Below, in pieces: positions 1 to 9,088 of a stretch of DNA of 64,000 nucleotides. Positions within the stretch are counted from its first letter, which is position 1. Each line of letters begins with the position of its first letter. The DNA lies in assembly GCF_024494465.1 (NCBI RefSeq), contig NZ_JAETXM010000004.1:186001-250000 (forward strand). The letters are read 5' to 3'. Below the pieces are notes generated by a model that worked only from the letters and a program-made list of their open reading frames with translations, was not told the DNA's origin and ran no database searches. Source of the DNA: Bacillus sp. V3B. GTDB lineage: Bacteria > Bacillota > Bacilli > Bacillales > Cytobacillaceae. The translations under genes and the position numbers were made by a program.

Positions 1-1541
1 TAAGAAATATTCCTGATACCGATAGGATTAAAAGCTATGTAGACGAGCAAAAACCTCGTAAAGCGGCCGTTGTTGGCGGAGGATTTATCGGGATTGAAAT
101 GGCAGAGAACCTAGTCGATCGCGGGATTGAAGTAACGATTATTGAAATGGGCAACCAAGTGATGGCACCCATTGATCTTGAAATGGCAAGCATTTTACAC
201 GCTCATTTACAAGAAAAAGGAGTTCGCCTCATCTTAGAAAATGGTGTCCAATCATTTGCAGATAATGGAAAAAAAGTAGTTTTATCAGATGGAATGGAAA
301 TTGAGACAGACATGACTATTCTTTCAATTGGGGTTCGACCTGAAAATGAATTAGCAAAAGCGGCAGGTCTTGAATTAGGAGAACGTGGCGGTATTGTTGT
401 TAATGACTATCTGCAAACATCAAATGGAGATATTTATGCTGTTGGGGATGCGATTGAAGTCGTTGATTACATCAATAGTAACAAGGCGATGATTCCACTT
501 GCAGGTCCAGCTAACCGTCAAGGCCGTATTGCAGCGAATAATATGATGGGAAAAAAAGAGAAGTATCAAGGAACACTTGGAACGTCTATTGCAAAAGTGT
601 TTGATTTAACAGTTGCTGCGACTGGAAATAATGAGAAAATATTAAAACATTTAGAAACTCCATATGAAGTCGTTCATATTCATCCAAGTTCTCGTGCGGG
701 TTACTATCCTGGGGCTGTAACGATTGCGTTAAAGTTAATTTTTGATAAAGAAACAGGAGAAATCTTTGGTGCTCAAGCTGTTGGAGCAGAGGGTGCGGAG
801 AAGCGAATTGATGTCATTGCGACAGCCATTAAAGGTGGATTAACGGTAGAGGATTTAACGAATTTAGAATTGTCCTATGCCCCGCCATATTCATCTGCAA
901 AAGATCCTGTAAACATGGCTGGCTATGTTGCTACAAACGTTATGGACGGAGAGTTGGAACAGATCCAATGGTATGAAGTAGATGGAGTGGTTTCTAGTGG
1001 TGGACTGTTAATTGATGTTCGTGAACCAATGGAACGTGAATTTGGTTACATTGAAGGATCTAGCAATATTTCGTTAAACGATTTAAGAAATCGATTAGAT
1101 GAAATACCAAAAGATCAAACGATTTATGTTAGCTGTCAAGTTGGATTAAGAGGGTATTTAGCTTGCCGAATTCTAAAAAATAACGGATATCGTGTGAAAA
1201 ATGTTGATGGTGGTTGGAAAACGTACTCCTCTGTATTTGGTAGCAACATTCATACAGGTGTTGAAATAACAGCGAATAAGCTTGGAGAAACAATCATAAA
1301 AGATAACAACGATATAAATGTTGATAAAGTTGTAGATGTTACTGGGTTAACTTGTCCAATGCCGATTGTGAAATTGAAAAAAGGGATTGAGTCAATTGAG
1401 AGCAATCAAATATTAGAACTTCATGCAACCGACCGAGGCACATTAAGTGATCTGCCTGCCTGGTCAAAAAATGCTGGCCACACGATCTTAAAAACGGAAC
1501 AAGATGGTCCAGTTCTTAAATTTTGGATCCAAAAGAAATAA
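1..1541 (+). CDS. cdr: CoA-disulfide reductase fused to rhodanese and TusA domains (5' truncated)
   Basis: The reading frame is open from the first bases of the window, so the N-terminal FAD domain lies outside. What remains starts at the second dinucleotide-binding fold (VVGGGFIGIE), followed by the FAD motif IYAVGDAIEV and the reductase dimerisation domain. Next is a rhodanese domain with active-site Cys in VSCQVGLRG, then a TusA/SirA domain with the Cys-Pro motif GLTCPMP, and the protein ends in FWIQKK. This trimodular form is a known class of CoA-disulfide/polysulfide reductases in sulfur and thiol redox metabolism; its exact substrate is inferred. A palindromic terminator follows directly, so it is the last gene of its unit. 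Confidence 0.9.
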   Translation, partial: RNIPDTDRIKSYVDEQKPRKAAVVGGGFIGIEMAENLVDRGIEVTIIEMGNQVMAPIDLEMASILHAHLQEKGVRLILENGVQSFADNGKKVVLSDGMEIETDMTILSIGVRPENELAKAAGLELGERGGIVVNDYLQTSNGDIYAVGDAIEVVDYINSNKAMIPLAGPANRQGRIAANNMMGKKEKYQGTLGTSIAKVFDLTVAATGNNEKILKHLETPYEVVHIHPSSRAGYYPGAVTIALKLIFDKETGEIFGAQAVGAEGAEKRIDVIATAIKGGLTVEDLTNLELSYAPPYSSAKDPVNMAGYVATNVMDGELEQIQWYEVDGVVSSGGLLIDVREPMEREFGYIEGSSNISLNDLRNRLDEIPKDQTIYVSCQVGLRGYLACRILKNNGYRVKNVDGGWKTYSSVFGSNIHTGVEITANKLGETIIKDNNDINVDKVVDVTGLTCPMPIVKLKKGIESIESNQILELHATDRGTLSDLPAWSKNAGHTILKTEQDGPVLKFWIQKK

Positions 1542-1574
1542 CACGAGGCTAATACGCCTGGCTGACTTTAAATA

Positions 1575-1616
1575 AAATAAACAGGGCATTCAAATTTGAA
1601 TGCCCTGTTTATTTTA
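1575..1616 (+). terminator. Terminator after cdr fusion gene
   Basis: A perfect 21-bp palindrome built around acagggcattc/gaatgccctgt has A/T-rich flanks on both sides. It can act in either direction and lies 35 bases after the reductase stop. Confidence 0.85.
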
Positions 1617-1707
1617 GGTAAGAACATTAAAATTGAGGTTTGAAAGGTTTTTATTTCGTTCATAAAGGTAATAAAGAATACTATTTTAATTCAAAAGGAA
1701 GTGCCTT

Positions 1708-2139
1708 ATGAATGATATGTTATCAGTTTTTTCTAATTCTAATGAGCAGATGTTAAAGTTAATTATATCTATCATCGCCATCCTATTTATAGTGTCGATC
1801 GTGCGTTCAATCTTTCGATTAGTGATGCCGATTGTTATCATCGGTTTAGTCATGGTTGTCTTTTTAGGGTTTACACCTAATGAGGTCATTAATAAAGGAA
1901 AGCAGTTCGTAAGCGCTGGTACAAATTTTTTCTTAGAGAATATTTTACCCTATATAGATCCAAATAACGAATCTTTAATTGATAGAGATGGAAAAGGAAA
2001 TGATATTTCAGAAACCCTACCTGAAAATAAACCTTTTATAGAAGAAGGTTTAAAGAGGTTTTTTCATGATAATGAAGAAAACAAAGAGAATGAAATATTT
2101 GATGAACCAAGGAGTGATGATAGTCTAAATACACTTTGA
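1708..2139 (+). CDS. Small membrane-anchored protein of unknown function
   Basis: The gene encodes 143 residues with a clear ribosome binding site (AAAAGGAAGTG) before the ATG. Residues about 15-55 form one or two hydrophobic helices (LIISIIAILFIVSIV, then MPIVIIGLVMVVFLGF). The rest is soluble, Asp/Glu/Asn-rich and probably cytoplasmic or disordered. I do not recognise the family. It stands alone between two terminators, in the same direction as its upstream neighbour but separated from it. Function unknown. Confidence 0.6.
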   Translation: MNDMLSVFSNSNEQMLKLIISIIAILFIVSIVRSIFRLVMPIVIIGLVMVVFLGFTPNEVINKGKQFVSAGTNFFLENILPYIDPNNESLIDRDGKGNDISETLPENKPFIEEGLKRFFHDNEENKENEIFDEPRSDDSLNTL

Positions 2140-2308
2140 TGATATAAAATCTAGAGTGGTGTATAAGTAAAATAAACAACCACGAGTCCCTGCATTTATG
2201 TATGGGATTAGATTGTTTTATTTCTTGAAACAATTGTTTTTAAAAAATAATGAACGTTAACAACTTATTTAATTAAAGTGAGTTTTTCATAAAAGAGGAA
2301 AGAGTATT

Positions 2309-2352
2309 CAAACAAAGAGATGTTGTCATAAATATCTCTTTGTTTGCTTTTT
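2309..2352 (+). terminator. Terminator
   Basis: A 13-bp perfect stem (caaacaaagagat/atctctttgtttg) is followed by a short T run (ctttttg). It lies about 170 bases after the 143-residue gene. Confidence 0.75.
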
Positions 2353-2439
2353 GAAAATAAGTTTAGGAACGTAGCGTTTTCTTGAATTCATTCATACAGT
2401 TCGTCACACGTTAGGTGTTACAACACAAAAGATCGTATG

Positions 2440-2526
2440 AAATTACACTATGTGCTAAATACACATTAATAAGTCAAAAATCCTTCGTCCGATAAATTTG
2501 CCATTTTCGTTTTTACGTGCTCGTAG
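2440..2526 (+). repeat. Ter-like replication terminus element, copy A
   Basis: The core is ctaTGTGCTAAATACACATTA, with the shared 18-mer at 2451-2468. It matches the core of the Bacillus subtilis Ter sites bound by RTP (CTATGTACTAAAT) with one change. The same 18-mer occurs at 52340 and 61335, and the cognate rtp gene is in the window. After the core, TCGtCCgATAAAT begins about 34 bases in (2485) and CTCG lies at 2520. Both spacings match the other copies, so the element is longer than a plain Ter site. Calling it a Ter site is inference from these matches. Confidence 0.65.
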
Positions 2527-2768
2527 TAAGGTAAATAAAATATGATTATATTGTGTTTTGGTACGATGAAGAATTTGTATTTAAAAATGTGAGTTAGGAT
2601 AAACGGATGAGATATTATCTCTTACTTGAAGATAAGATGAGTGGATTGTTGTAGTTGTTGGAAAATGGTTATACAAGGAATGTTAGATAAAAGTCGGTAA
2701 ATACTACTGATAGAAATAACATAGATGATTTGCAGCAGACTTTAAATGACTAAGAAAAGGTGATGTTG

Positions 2769-2948
2769 ATGAAAGAGAAAGAGAAAGATGGAGAACCTCA
2801 ATTTCAAAGTGGTGAGAAGGTTAATAAGACTTTGAAAGGGTTATATGGACTAGATCCGGAGATGAGTTTACTATCAGTTCATTTCGCTACAACTGAAAAT
2901 CCATTTTTAAATGAACATTATCAAGAAGACCCTGAAGAAAATGAATGA
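2769..2948 (+). CDS. Short acidic protein of unknown function
   Basis: The encoded protein has 59 residues. GTG 2760 and ATG 2763 are also in frame, but the ribosome binding site AAGAAAAGG (about 2752-2760) is spaced for ATG 2769. The protein is hydrophilic, starts KEKEKDGEPQ and ends EDPEENE, with no membrane segment or cysteine. The middle (KTLKGLYGLDPEM) could form a helix. No family was recognised. It stands alone, facing the convergent asnA gene. Confidence 0.5.
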   Translation: MKEKEKDGEPQFQSGEKVNKTLKGLYGLDPEMSLLSVHFATTENPFLNEHYQEDPEENE

Positions 2949-3094
2949 TTCAGGATATTCTATATAGAAGGGCTGAATAATATCAGTCCTTTTTCCCATG
3001 GAGTTTGGGTCAAAACTTATATATTTCTACTAGAACCTGAGCAGTTTTTTATAGATGGTTCTAGGGTAGAGGGTCCATCATTGAAGGGGAAGAA

Positions 3095-3136
3095 CCAATA
3101 AAAAAGCCGAACTCTATTGAAATCGGCTTTTATTGG
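3095..3136 (-). terminator. Terminator of asnA
   Basis: A stem ccaataaaaaagccga / tcggcttttattgg lies just past the asnA stop, reading leftwards. The T-rich arm gives the U tail on the minus strand. Confidence 0.8.
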
Positions 3137-3146
3137 TTAAAAAAAC

Positions 3147-4160
3147 CTATAAAAGTGTTATATTTCCTTTTTTGCAATTCTCTATGGTTTGATCATTCCA
3201 TACAGAAGCTTGAACCTCTCCGATATGGGCTTTCTTTAGTAAAAACATGCATAATCTGGACTGTCCGATTCCTCCACCTATTGTATAAGGAACCTTTTTA
3301 TTAAGGATCGATTGATGATATTCAAGATGTTTTCGATCCTCATTGTTGGAAAGCCTTAGTTGTTTTAACAGAGTCTTTTCATCTACTCGAATTCCCATAG
3401 AAGAAATTTCAAATGACCTTTCTAAGATTGGGTACCAAAGAACAATATCTCCATTTAGGTTCCAGTCATCATAATCAGGGGAGCGTCCGTCGTGCTTTTC
3501 ACCAGAACGTAAGTTGCCGCCAATTTGCATAATAAAGACAGCGCCAAACTCTTTAGCAATTTCATTTTCTCGCTGCTTTGGGGTTAAATTTGGAAACCTG
3601 TCCTCGAGATCTTGAGTCGTGATAAAGCGAATATCTTCTGGCAGGATAGGTTCAAGTTGAGGATATAACTTATACAAGTAATTCTCAGTCGACTTTACTG
3701 TCTGATAAATCTTTTGTACTTCTGATTTTAAGGTGTTTAGATTACGTTGTTTATAGGTAATGACCTTCTCCCAGTCCCATTGATCCACATACATGGAATG
3801 CAAGTTGTCTAATACCTCATCTCTTCTAATGGCATTCATATCTGTATATAGTCCTTCACCGACATTAAATCCATATTTTGTGAGAGCCAATCTTTTCCAC
3901 TTTGCCAAAGATTGAACCACTTCAATTGATGAATGTTTGACATCTAATGCATCGAAAGAAACGATGCGTTCCACTCCATTTAGGTTGTCATTTACGCCAT
4001 TTCCATTTTTTAAAAGAATAGGGGCTGATACTTTAACTAAATTTAGTGCTTTCGACAGATTGCTTTCAAAATACTCTTTTCCTTGTTTAATTGCCATTTC
4101 TGTTTGGATAAAATCCAATTTGGGTTGATATACCTTTGGGACAATAAGGGATTTGGTCAT
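3147..4160 (-). CDS. asnA: Aspartate--ammonia ligase (asparagine synthetase A)
   Basis: The 337-residue protein has the usual AsnA length (about 330) and catalyses ATP-dependent amidation of aspartate with ammonia in the cytoplasm. It has the class II aminoacyl-tRNA-synthetase-like core: VERIVSFDALDVKHSSIEVVQSLAKWKR near the N-terminus, MNAIRRDE, SMYVDQWDWEKV, and near the C-terminus YTIGGGIGQSRLCMFLLKKAHIGEVQASVW. The ATG is preceded by TGGAGGTATTTCGTAAACA. The gene is monocistronic, with its own terminator. A T-box leader was sought upstream and not found. Confidence 0.95.
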   Translation of the reverse strand: MTKSLIVPKVYQPKLDFIQTEMAIKQGKEYFESNLSKALNLVKVSAPILLKNGNGVNDNLNGVERIVSFDALDVKHSSIEVVQSLAKWKRLALTKYGFNVGEGLYTDMNAIRRDEVLDNLHSMYVDQWDWEKVITYKQRNLNTLKSEVQKIYQTVKSTENYLYKLYPQLEPILPEDIRFITTQDLEDRFPNLTPKQRENEIAKEFGAVFIMQIGGNLRSGEKHDGRSPDYDDWNLNGDIVLWYPILERSFEISSMGIRVDEKTLLKQLRLSNNEDRKHLEYHQSILNKKVPYTIGGGIGQSRLCMFLLKKAHIGEVQASVWNDQTIENCKKGNITLL

Positions 4161-4677
4161 TGTTTACGAAATACCTCCAGTTAAAAACTAATTTTTTATT
4201 TTTCTTAGGTGATTACCCTTTTTACTCTATGATGGAGCTTTGAGGTTTGCTATCCGCATATGCCTAAATCAGTTTAGAAAATAGTAGGCGAAGCATAAAT
4301 TAACTTTTGTACTGGTTAACTTTACTAAATCAATGGAAGAACTTCATCAATTAGATCATCGTCTTTATTGTCAAAATATCATTAGAGGTTTTATGAATAA
4401 TATTACTTAAAAAAAGCAAGATAGGGTTATAGAGAATAGAGGAAACATGATCGTGGTTAAACAGGAAATAGGTAATTCTAGACAGTGGATTCAGAAAAAT
4501 TACCCTCTACCGAATAGATAATATATAGTTCATTTTACTTTTTCACCTATTGTGAACCAGTAGCAATGAATATCTTTTTAATAACAAAGGAAAACACGGT
4601 TACATTTAATCGTGTTTTCCTTTGTACTTATACGGTAGTAAGCTTCATTCCTACTGAAGAAAGAAGGGGAAGAGAAT
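4161..4677. other. Intergenic region between divergent genes, with an orphan hairpin
   Basis: This region must hold the asnA promoter (reading left) and that of the 127-residue gene (reading right). It contains a perfect 15-bp inverted repeat at 4584-4625. A short open frame near 4333-4407 (24 codons from an ATG with no ribosome binding site) is probably not a gene. Confidence 0.5.
4584..4625. repeat. Perfect 15-bp inverted repeat, terminator-like hairpin
   Basis: The arms acaaaggaaaacacg (4584-4598) and cgtgttttcctttgt (4611-4625) are separated by 12 bases. The structure lies about 50 bases upstream of the gene at 4678 with no co-directional gene close before it. It may be a leader attenuator or a leftover terminator. 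Confidence 0.7.
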
Positions 4678-5061
4678 ATGAATAAAGATAATGTGATCGA
4701 TGCCGTAGATCCTCTTTTAAAAATACGCATCGAAAATGAAATTGAAGGTTTAAAGTTCACAAAAAATTTTCGATCAGCTACTGCGGAGGAATGGTATGTT
4801 TTTCTGCCTGGATTTAAAGATAGACAATTAGGTGGTGCAGCGGGAAAGGTGATCATTCATTATAATCTCTATGGAAATCGGGATATGTTTATCAATACAA
4901 CGATTATTTTTGATGATCCAGAAATGTATGTATCACAATTACAAGAGCTTGTTTATACACTTGCAGATGAAATTGTCAATCGTCTTGTAGGTTATGCAGA
5001 TACGCTACTTTCTGTCCATGCTGGAGAAAACTCCTATCAGGCAGAATATAAATCACATTAA
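4678..5061 (+). CDS. Hypothetical protein, 127 residues
   Basis: The start has a good ribosome binding site (GAAGAAAGAAGGGGAAG). The protein is soluble and mixed alpha/beta, with patterns such as GAAGKVIIHYNLYGNRDMFI and a helical segment QLQELVYTLADEIVNRLVGYAD. It has no signal peptide, transmembrane segment or metal motif. No family was recognised. A DUF421 membrane protein gene follows about 100 bases downstream on the same strand and could be co-transcribed. Confidence 0.6.
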   Translation: MNKDNVIDAVDPLLKIRIENEIEGLKFTKNFRSATAEEWYVFLPGFKDRQLGGAAGKVIIHYNLYGNRDMFINTTIIFDDPEMYVSQLQELVYTLADEIVNRLVGYADTLLSVHAGENSYQAEYKSH

Positions 5062-5160
5062 TACAAAGCCGATCTGTTGAGAGACGTGAAATATTCTAAC
5101 AACCATACTTTTTTTGAAAGTTGTCTATCGTCTTAATACTTATTAGTGGAGGTAAGGTAC

Positions 5161-5832
5161 TTGTATGATAATATTCTATTGGATCTTGTAGTAGGTTATA
5201 TGGCTCTATTTATTGTTGTTAAACTTTTAGGGAAAAATCAACTGAGCCAGATTACTCCTTTCGATTTTATATCGGCTTTAGTAATGGGGGAACTTGTTGG
5301 GAGTGCGATCTTTGATCAAAAAGCAGGAATTTTACAGATCCTATTTGCGATAGCAGTCTGGGGATCGTTAATTTTTTTTACAGAATTATTAACGCAAAAA
5401 TTCCGCTCGATGCGTTATTTATTTGAAGGTAGGCCCGTCATGATTATTAATCAAGGAAAATTAGATTGGAAGGCAATGAAAAAGAACCAAATAGATGTTG
5501 ACCAACTACAGGAATTGTTAAGGTTTAAAGATGTTTTCTCACTTCAAGATGTGGAATATGCCATATTGGAGAATAATGGCGGGGTTAGTGTGTTGCGAAA
5601 ATCAGAAGTGGATCAGCCCACATGCCGAGACTTAAAAATTAAAGGAGAAAAGAGAACAGTTCCTTTAACGATCATTAGTGATGGGGAAGTGTTAGCGAAT
5701 AACTTGAAAAAGGCTGGTGTAAATGAGGATTGGCTTTATAAACAGTTAAAGATAAAAGGTGTTGATCGGCCTAAAGAAATTAGTTATGCGGAATATGAGC
5801 CGGGGAAAGACCTATTTATTCAAAAGTATTGA
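5161..5832 (+). CDS. DUF421/YetF-type membrane protein
   Basis: I place the start at TTG 5161 because GGAGG at 5148-5152 lies 8 bases before it. An upstream in-frame GTG (5146) overlaps that ribosome binding site. The N-terminal 75 residues hold three hydrophobic helices with the family signature VVKLLGKNQLSQITPFDFI and VMGELVGSAIFD. A soluble C-terminal half follows, with the typical LDWKAMKKNQIDVDQLQELLR and DVEYAILENNGGVSVL. Relatives in Bacillus are often spore-associated inner-membrane proteins; the function is not settled. A longer relative, the 2Duf protein, is at 18060. Confidence 0.85.
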   Translation: MYDNILLDLVVGYMALFIVVKLLGKNQLSQITPFDFISALVMGELVGSAIFDQKAGILQILFAIAVWGSLIFFTELLTQKFRSMRYLFEGRPVMIINQGKLDWKAMKKNQIDVDQLQELLRFKDVFSLQDVEYAILENNGGVSVLRKSEVDQPTCRDLKIKGEKRTVPLTIISDGEVLANNLKKAGVNEDWLYKQLKIKGVDRPKEISYAEYEPGKDLFIQKY

Positions 5833-6009
5833 TTCAAATGTAGTAAAGTGGAGTTTGTTTCATATTCAGCACCCATGAATGTACCTCATTTGTTAACAGG
5901 AGGATAATCCATTATCTATTAGATCATATTAAAGGAGTAGTGTCATTCTTGAAAGACCTTTAAAACTAAAATGTTTCCAAAATATAATACACAAAAAGGC
6001 GTGTCAGCA

Positions 6010-7272
6010 ATGGAATATGTAGAAAATATTCAACCCGAAAAAGATAAAAAAGGCTCAAAACGTGATTCGAAAAACAAACCTAATAACCAAAAATGGGCTG
6101 TATTGTCTATTTCATCCATTCCGCTTGTTATGACATTGGGAAATTCGATGCTAATCCCAGTTCTTCCAATGATGGAACGTGAAATTGGGATATCACCTTT
6201 TCAATCCAGTATGATTATTACCATTTACTCGATTGTAGCAATCATTTTAATTCCTGTTGCAGGATTTTTATCCGATCATATAGGCAGAAAAAAAGTCATC
6301 ATTCCGTGCCTAGCGATAGCAGCAATTGGTGGGCTCATTTCTGCATGGGCAGGTTGGAAAATGGATAACCCCTATTGGATTATTTTGATCGGACGAGCAT
6401 TACAAGGAGTTGGGGCGGCCGGTGCTTTCCCTATTGTTCTGCCGCTCGTTGGTGACATGTTTAAGACGAATGAAGAGGTAAGTAGTTCATTAGGATTAAT
6501 CGAAACGTCTAATACTCTTGGAAAAGTATTAAGCCCTATTTTGGGAGCCTTTTTGGCAGGTTTCTTTTGGTTTATCCCTTTTTTTTCCATTCCAATCTTT
6601 TGTCTAATATCAATATTACTCATGTTCTTTTTAGTGAAAACACCTAATAAGAAACAAGAACCGATCCCATTTAAACACTTTGTAAATAATATCAAAGATA
6701 CTTTTAAAAACAACTGGAAATGGCTCTATGCTGTTTTTGTTATTGGGATTATTCTTATGTTTGTGTTATTTTCCGTTTTATTTTATTTATCTGATACGTT
6801 GGAAAAAGTGTATGATGTGAAGCATATAAAAAAAGGACTTTATCTAGCTATACCATTGGGGGGACTTTGTATTGCCTCCTATATTACAGGAAAGTTAATT
6901 AAAGAAAATAAAGTTCTTATGAAATGGATCACCTTTGGAGGCATTATTCTACTAGCTGTCTCGATCGCAACGTTAAGTTTTTCTCAAGGAATGTGGTTTA
7001 TGATTACTTTATTTGTGTTAAGTGGAATTGGGATTGGTGTAGGGCTACCTTGTCTCGATTCACTGATTACATCAGGAATTGAAAAGGAGGAGTGTGGAAC
7101 CGTTTCATCTATTTACAGCTCGATGCGTTTTATCGGGGTAGCCGCTGGACCACCTGCTATGGCTATTATGATGAAGTATACGGAAAACTCTCTTTTTTAT
7201 ATTTTAAGTGGTTTAAGTGTTATTGCAGCGGTCGCCACTTTTATAGCGATTAAACCCGAAAAAGGAGAATAG
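6010..7272 (+). CDS. MFS transporter, drug/metabolite exporter (DHA1 type)
   Basis: About 420 residues with around 12 membrane helices. Motif A is seen as GFLSDHIGRKKV between helices 2 and 3, and a motif-C-like segment as GRALQGVGAAGAFPIVLP. An in-frame ATG at 5971 has no ribosome binding site, whereas AAAAAGGCGTG stands 9 bases before ATG 6010, so I prefer the latter. The N-terminal tail before helix 1 is rich in Lys/Asp/Asn. Substrate is unknown; the family exports drugs or metabolites using the proton gradient. A strong terminator ends the unit. Confidence 0.85.
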   Translation: MEYVENIQPEKDKKGSKRDSKNKPNNQKWAVLSISSIPLVMTLGNSMLIPVLPMMEREIGISPFQSSMIITIYSIVAIILIPVAGFLSDHIGRKKVIIPCLAIAAIGGLISAWAGWKMDNPYWIILIGRALQGVGAAGAFPIVLPLVGDMFKTNEEVSSSLGLIETSNTLGKVLSPILGAFLAGFFWFIPFFSIPIFCLISILLMFFLVKTPNKKQEPIPFKHFVNNIKDTFKNNWKWLYAVFVIGIILMFVLFSVLFYLSDTLEKVYDVKHIKKGLYLAIPLGGLCIASYITGKLIKENKVLMKWITFGGIILLAVSIATLSFSQGMWFMITLFVLSGIGIGVGLPCLDSLITSGIEKEECGTVSSIYSSMRFIGVAAGPPAMAIMMKYTENSLFYILSGLSVIAAVATFIAIKPEKGE

Positions 7273-7294
7273 ATGTAATTGAATCAATTAATAA

Positions 7295-7348
7295 GAAAAA
7301 GAGAGTGGAAAAAATCCCTGTTTTTATGATTTTTTCACTCTCTTTTTT
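7295..7348 (+). terminator. Terminator after MFS gene
   Basis: A long stem aaaaagagagtggaaaaaat / attttttcactctctttttt is followed by T residues. It lies between convergent genes and could serve both. Confidence 0.9.
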
Positions 7349-7414
7349 GTTGAATTTTTTAGAAGGAAATAAAAGGGATTATAAGGATCTAAATTAACAA
7401 TGTTATTTCCTCAA

Positions 7415-9088
7415 TTAAATTTCGATTATAATAGGCAGGATCATGGGTTTTCTTTTCGTTTGGGTAAATAAATATTGTCCGACTGATTTTTTTATGTTTC
7501 GTTTGATCACGTTCCATTGTTGTATATTCTCTTCTTGTAAGTCGTTAACGGTCGTTTTAACGAGTCGATTCACGTTTCTTATGAGGTCCTCGGAATCTCG
7601 TGCATAGACAAACCCACGAGAAATGGTGTCGGGCTCAGAAACCATTTTTCCTTCTATCTTATTAATGGTTAAAATAATCACGAGCATTCCATCTTCAGAA
7701 AGTTGTTTACGGTCCCGTAACACAATATCTCCAACTTCACCAATACCTACTCCGTCTACGTAGGTATCTCCAGCTGGAATCTTCCGAGTCTGACGAGCTA
7801 CCGAGTTTTCAATATCAACGACATCGCCATTTTTAATGATAAAGGTATTTTTTTTCTCTATTCCAACGGCTTCAGCTAACAAACGGTGTTGGTGCAGCAT
7901 TCGAAATTCCCCGTGAATGGGAATAAAATATTTCGGTTTCATTAAGGTGAGCATGAGTTTTAAATCCTCTTGATTGCCATGTCCGGAAGCATGCATCCCT
8001 GTAATACTTGAAGATCCATAAATCACTTTGGCCCCTAGTTGAAACAAGTTGTCTACAATACGTGAAACAGCCTTCTCATTTCCAGGTATCGGAGATGCAG
8101 CAAAAATAACCGTATCTTCTGGTAAAATCTCTACGTCCCGATAGTTTGAACTAGACAGGCGAGAAAGAGCAGCGAGTGGCTCTCCTTGACTTCCTGTACA
8201 TAAGATCACTACTTTTTCAGGAGGTAATTGATTGACTTCACGTGCATCGATGAGCATCCCATCTGGAACATTTAAATACCCACGTTCTATAGCAACAGCT
8301 ACGACATTCACCATACTACGACCAAGTAATGCAAGCTTTCGATTTGTCTTTAATGTTGCATCGACTATTTGCTGAACACGATTTATATTAGAGGCGAAGG
8401 TAGAGATAATGATTTTACGCTTCACTCCCATAAAGGCTTCTTCAATATGGCCACCGACCAGTCGTTCCGATGGGGTAGAGCCAGGCTGTTCAGCGTTGGT
8501 ACTTTCAGATATGAGAGCTAAAACCCCTTGTGTACCAATTTCGGCCATTTTATGGATATCCGAATATTGTTCATTCACAGGAGTTAAATCAAATTTGAAG
8601 TCTCCAGTATGAACAACATTCCCTTCTGGTGTATGAAAGACAACGCCTAGACAATCAGGAATACTGTGGCTAACTTTGAAGAAAGTGACACCGATTGTTC
8701 CAAAATTGAAATTTGAATTTGAGTCTATTTGTACCAACTCTGTCTCCCTGAGAAGCTTATGTTCTTTTAATTTTAATTCAATTAATCCGAGTGTAAAACG
8801 AGTGGCATAGATAGGTACATTTAATTTTTTTAAAAAGTAGGGAATGCCTCCTATATGGTCCTCATGTCCATGTGTAATAACGAGAGCCCTGATTTTTTCC
8901 TTGTTTTCTTGTAAATAGGAGATGTCAGGGATAATCAAATCAATTCCTAATAAACTTTCATCTGGAAATTTACCACCACAGTCGATAATCACGATATCGT
9001 CTGCGTATTGAACCACATACATGTTTTTACCGATTTCATTTATACCACCTAAGGCGAAAATGGATAATGCACTTTCTTTTACGGTCAA
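7415..9088 (-). CDS. Ribonuclease J family protein
   Basis: The 557-residue metallo-beta-lactamase/beta-CASP nuclease starts at TTG (9088) behind AGGAGGGAATCATT. Motif 2, THGHEDHIGG (His73, His75, Asp77, His78), is complete, which fits a J1-like catalytic enzyme; J2 has a degenerate motif here. Further family motifs are HSIPDCLGVV, VHTGDFKFD, CTGSQGEPLAALSRLS, HASGHGNQEDLKLM, PIHGEFRMLHQHR and the C-terminal KRKPMILPIIIEI. It processes and degrades RNA by endo- and 5'-exonuclease action. The sequence differs enough from typical RnjA that it may be an additional paralogue; the window cannot decide. Monocistronic. Confidence 0.92.
   Translation of the reverse strand: MTVKESALSIFALGGINEIGKNMYVVQYADDIVIIDCGGKFPDESLLGIDLIIPDISYLQENKEKIRALVITHGHEDHIGGIPYFLKKLNVPIYATRFTLGLIELKLKEHKLLRETELVQIDSNSNFNFGTIGVTFFKVSHSIPDCLGVVFHTPEGNVVHTGDFKFDLTPVNEQYSDIHKMAEIGTQGVLALISESTNAEQPGSTPSERLVGGHIEEAFMGVKRKIIISTFASNINRVQQIVDATLKTNRKLALLGRSMVNVVAVAIERGYLNVPDGMLIDAREVNQLPPEKVVILCTGSQGEPLAALSRLSSSNYRDVEILPEDTVIFAASPIPGNEKAVSRIVDNLFQLGAKVIYGSSSITGMHASGHGNQEDLKLMLTLMKPKYFIPIHGEFRMLHQHRLLAEAVGIEKKNTFIIKNGDVVDIENSVARQTRKIPAGDTYVDGVGIGEVGDIVLRDRKQLSEDGMLVIILTINKIEGKMVSEPDTISRGFVYARDSEDLIRNVNRLVKTTVNDLQEENIQQWNVIKRNIKKSVGQYLFTQTKRKPMILPIIIEI

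Larger units (their letters stand above)
2140..2768. other. Gene-free stretch with terminator and Ter-like element
   Basis: No convincing reading frame was seen across about 630 bases. The stretch contains the terminator at 2309-2352 and the Ter-like element at 2440-2526. The remainder is AT-rich, with no further structure that I can name. Confidence 0.6.

Noticed and set aside
4161-4300. T-box leader for asnA
   Set aside because: No T-box consensus or specifier-loop arrangement was found on the minus strand upstream of asnA.
4333-4407. 24-codon frame between asnA and the gene at 4678
   Set aside because: No ribosome binding site, no similarity recognised, stops close upstream.
5146-5160. 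GTG 5146 as start of the DUF421 gene
   Set aside because: It overlaps the ribosome binding site GGAGG that serves TTG 5161.
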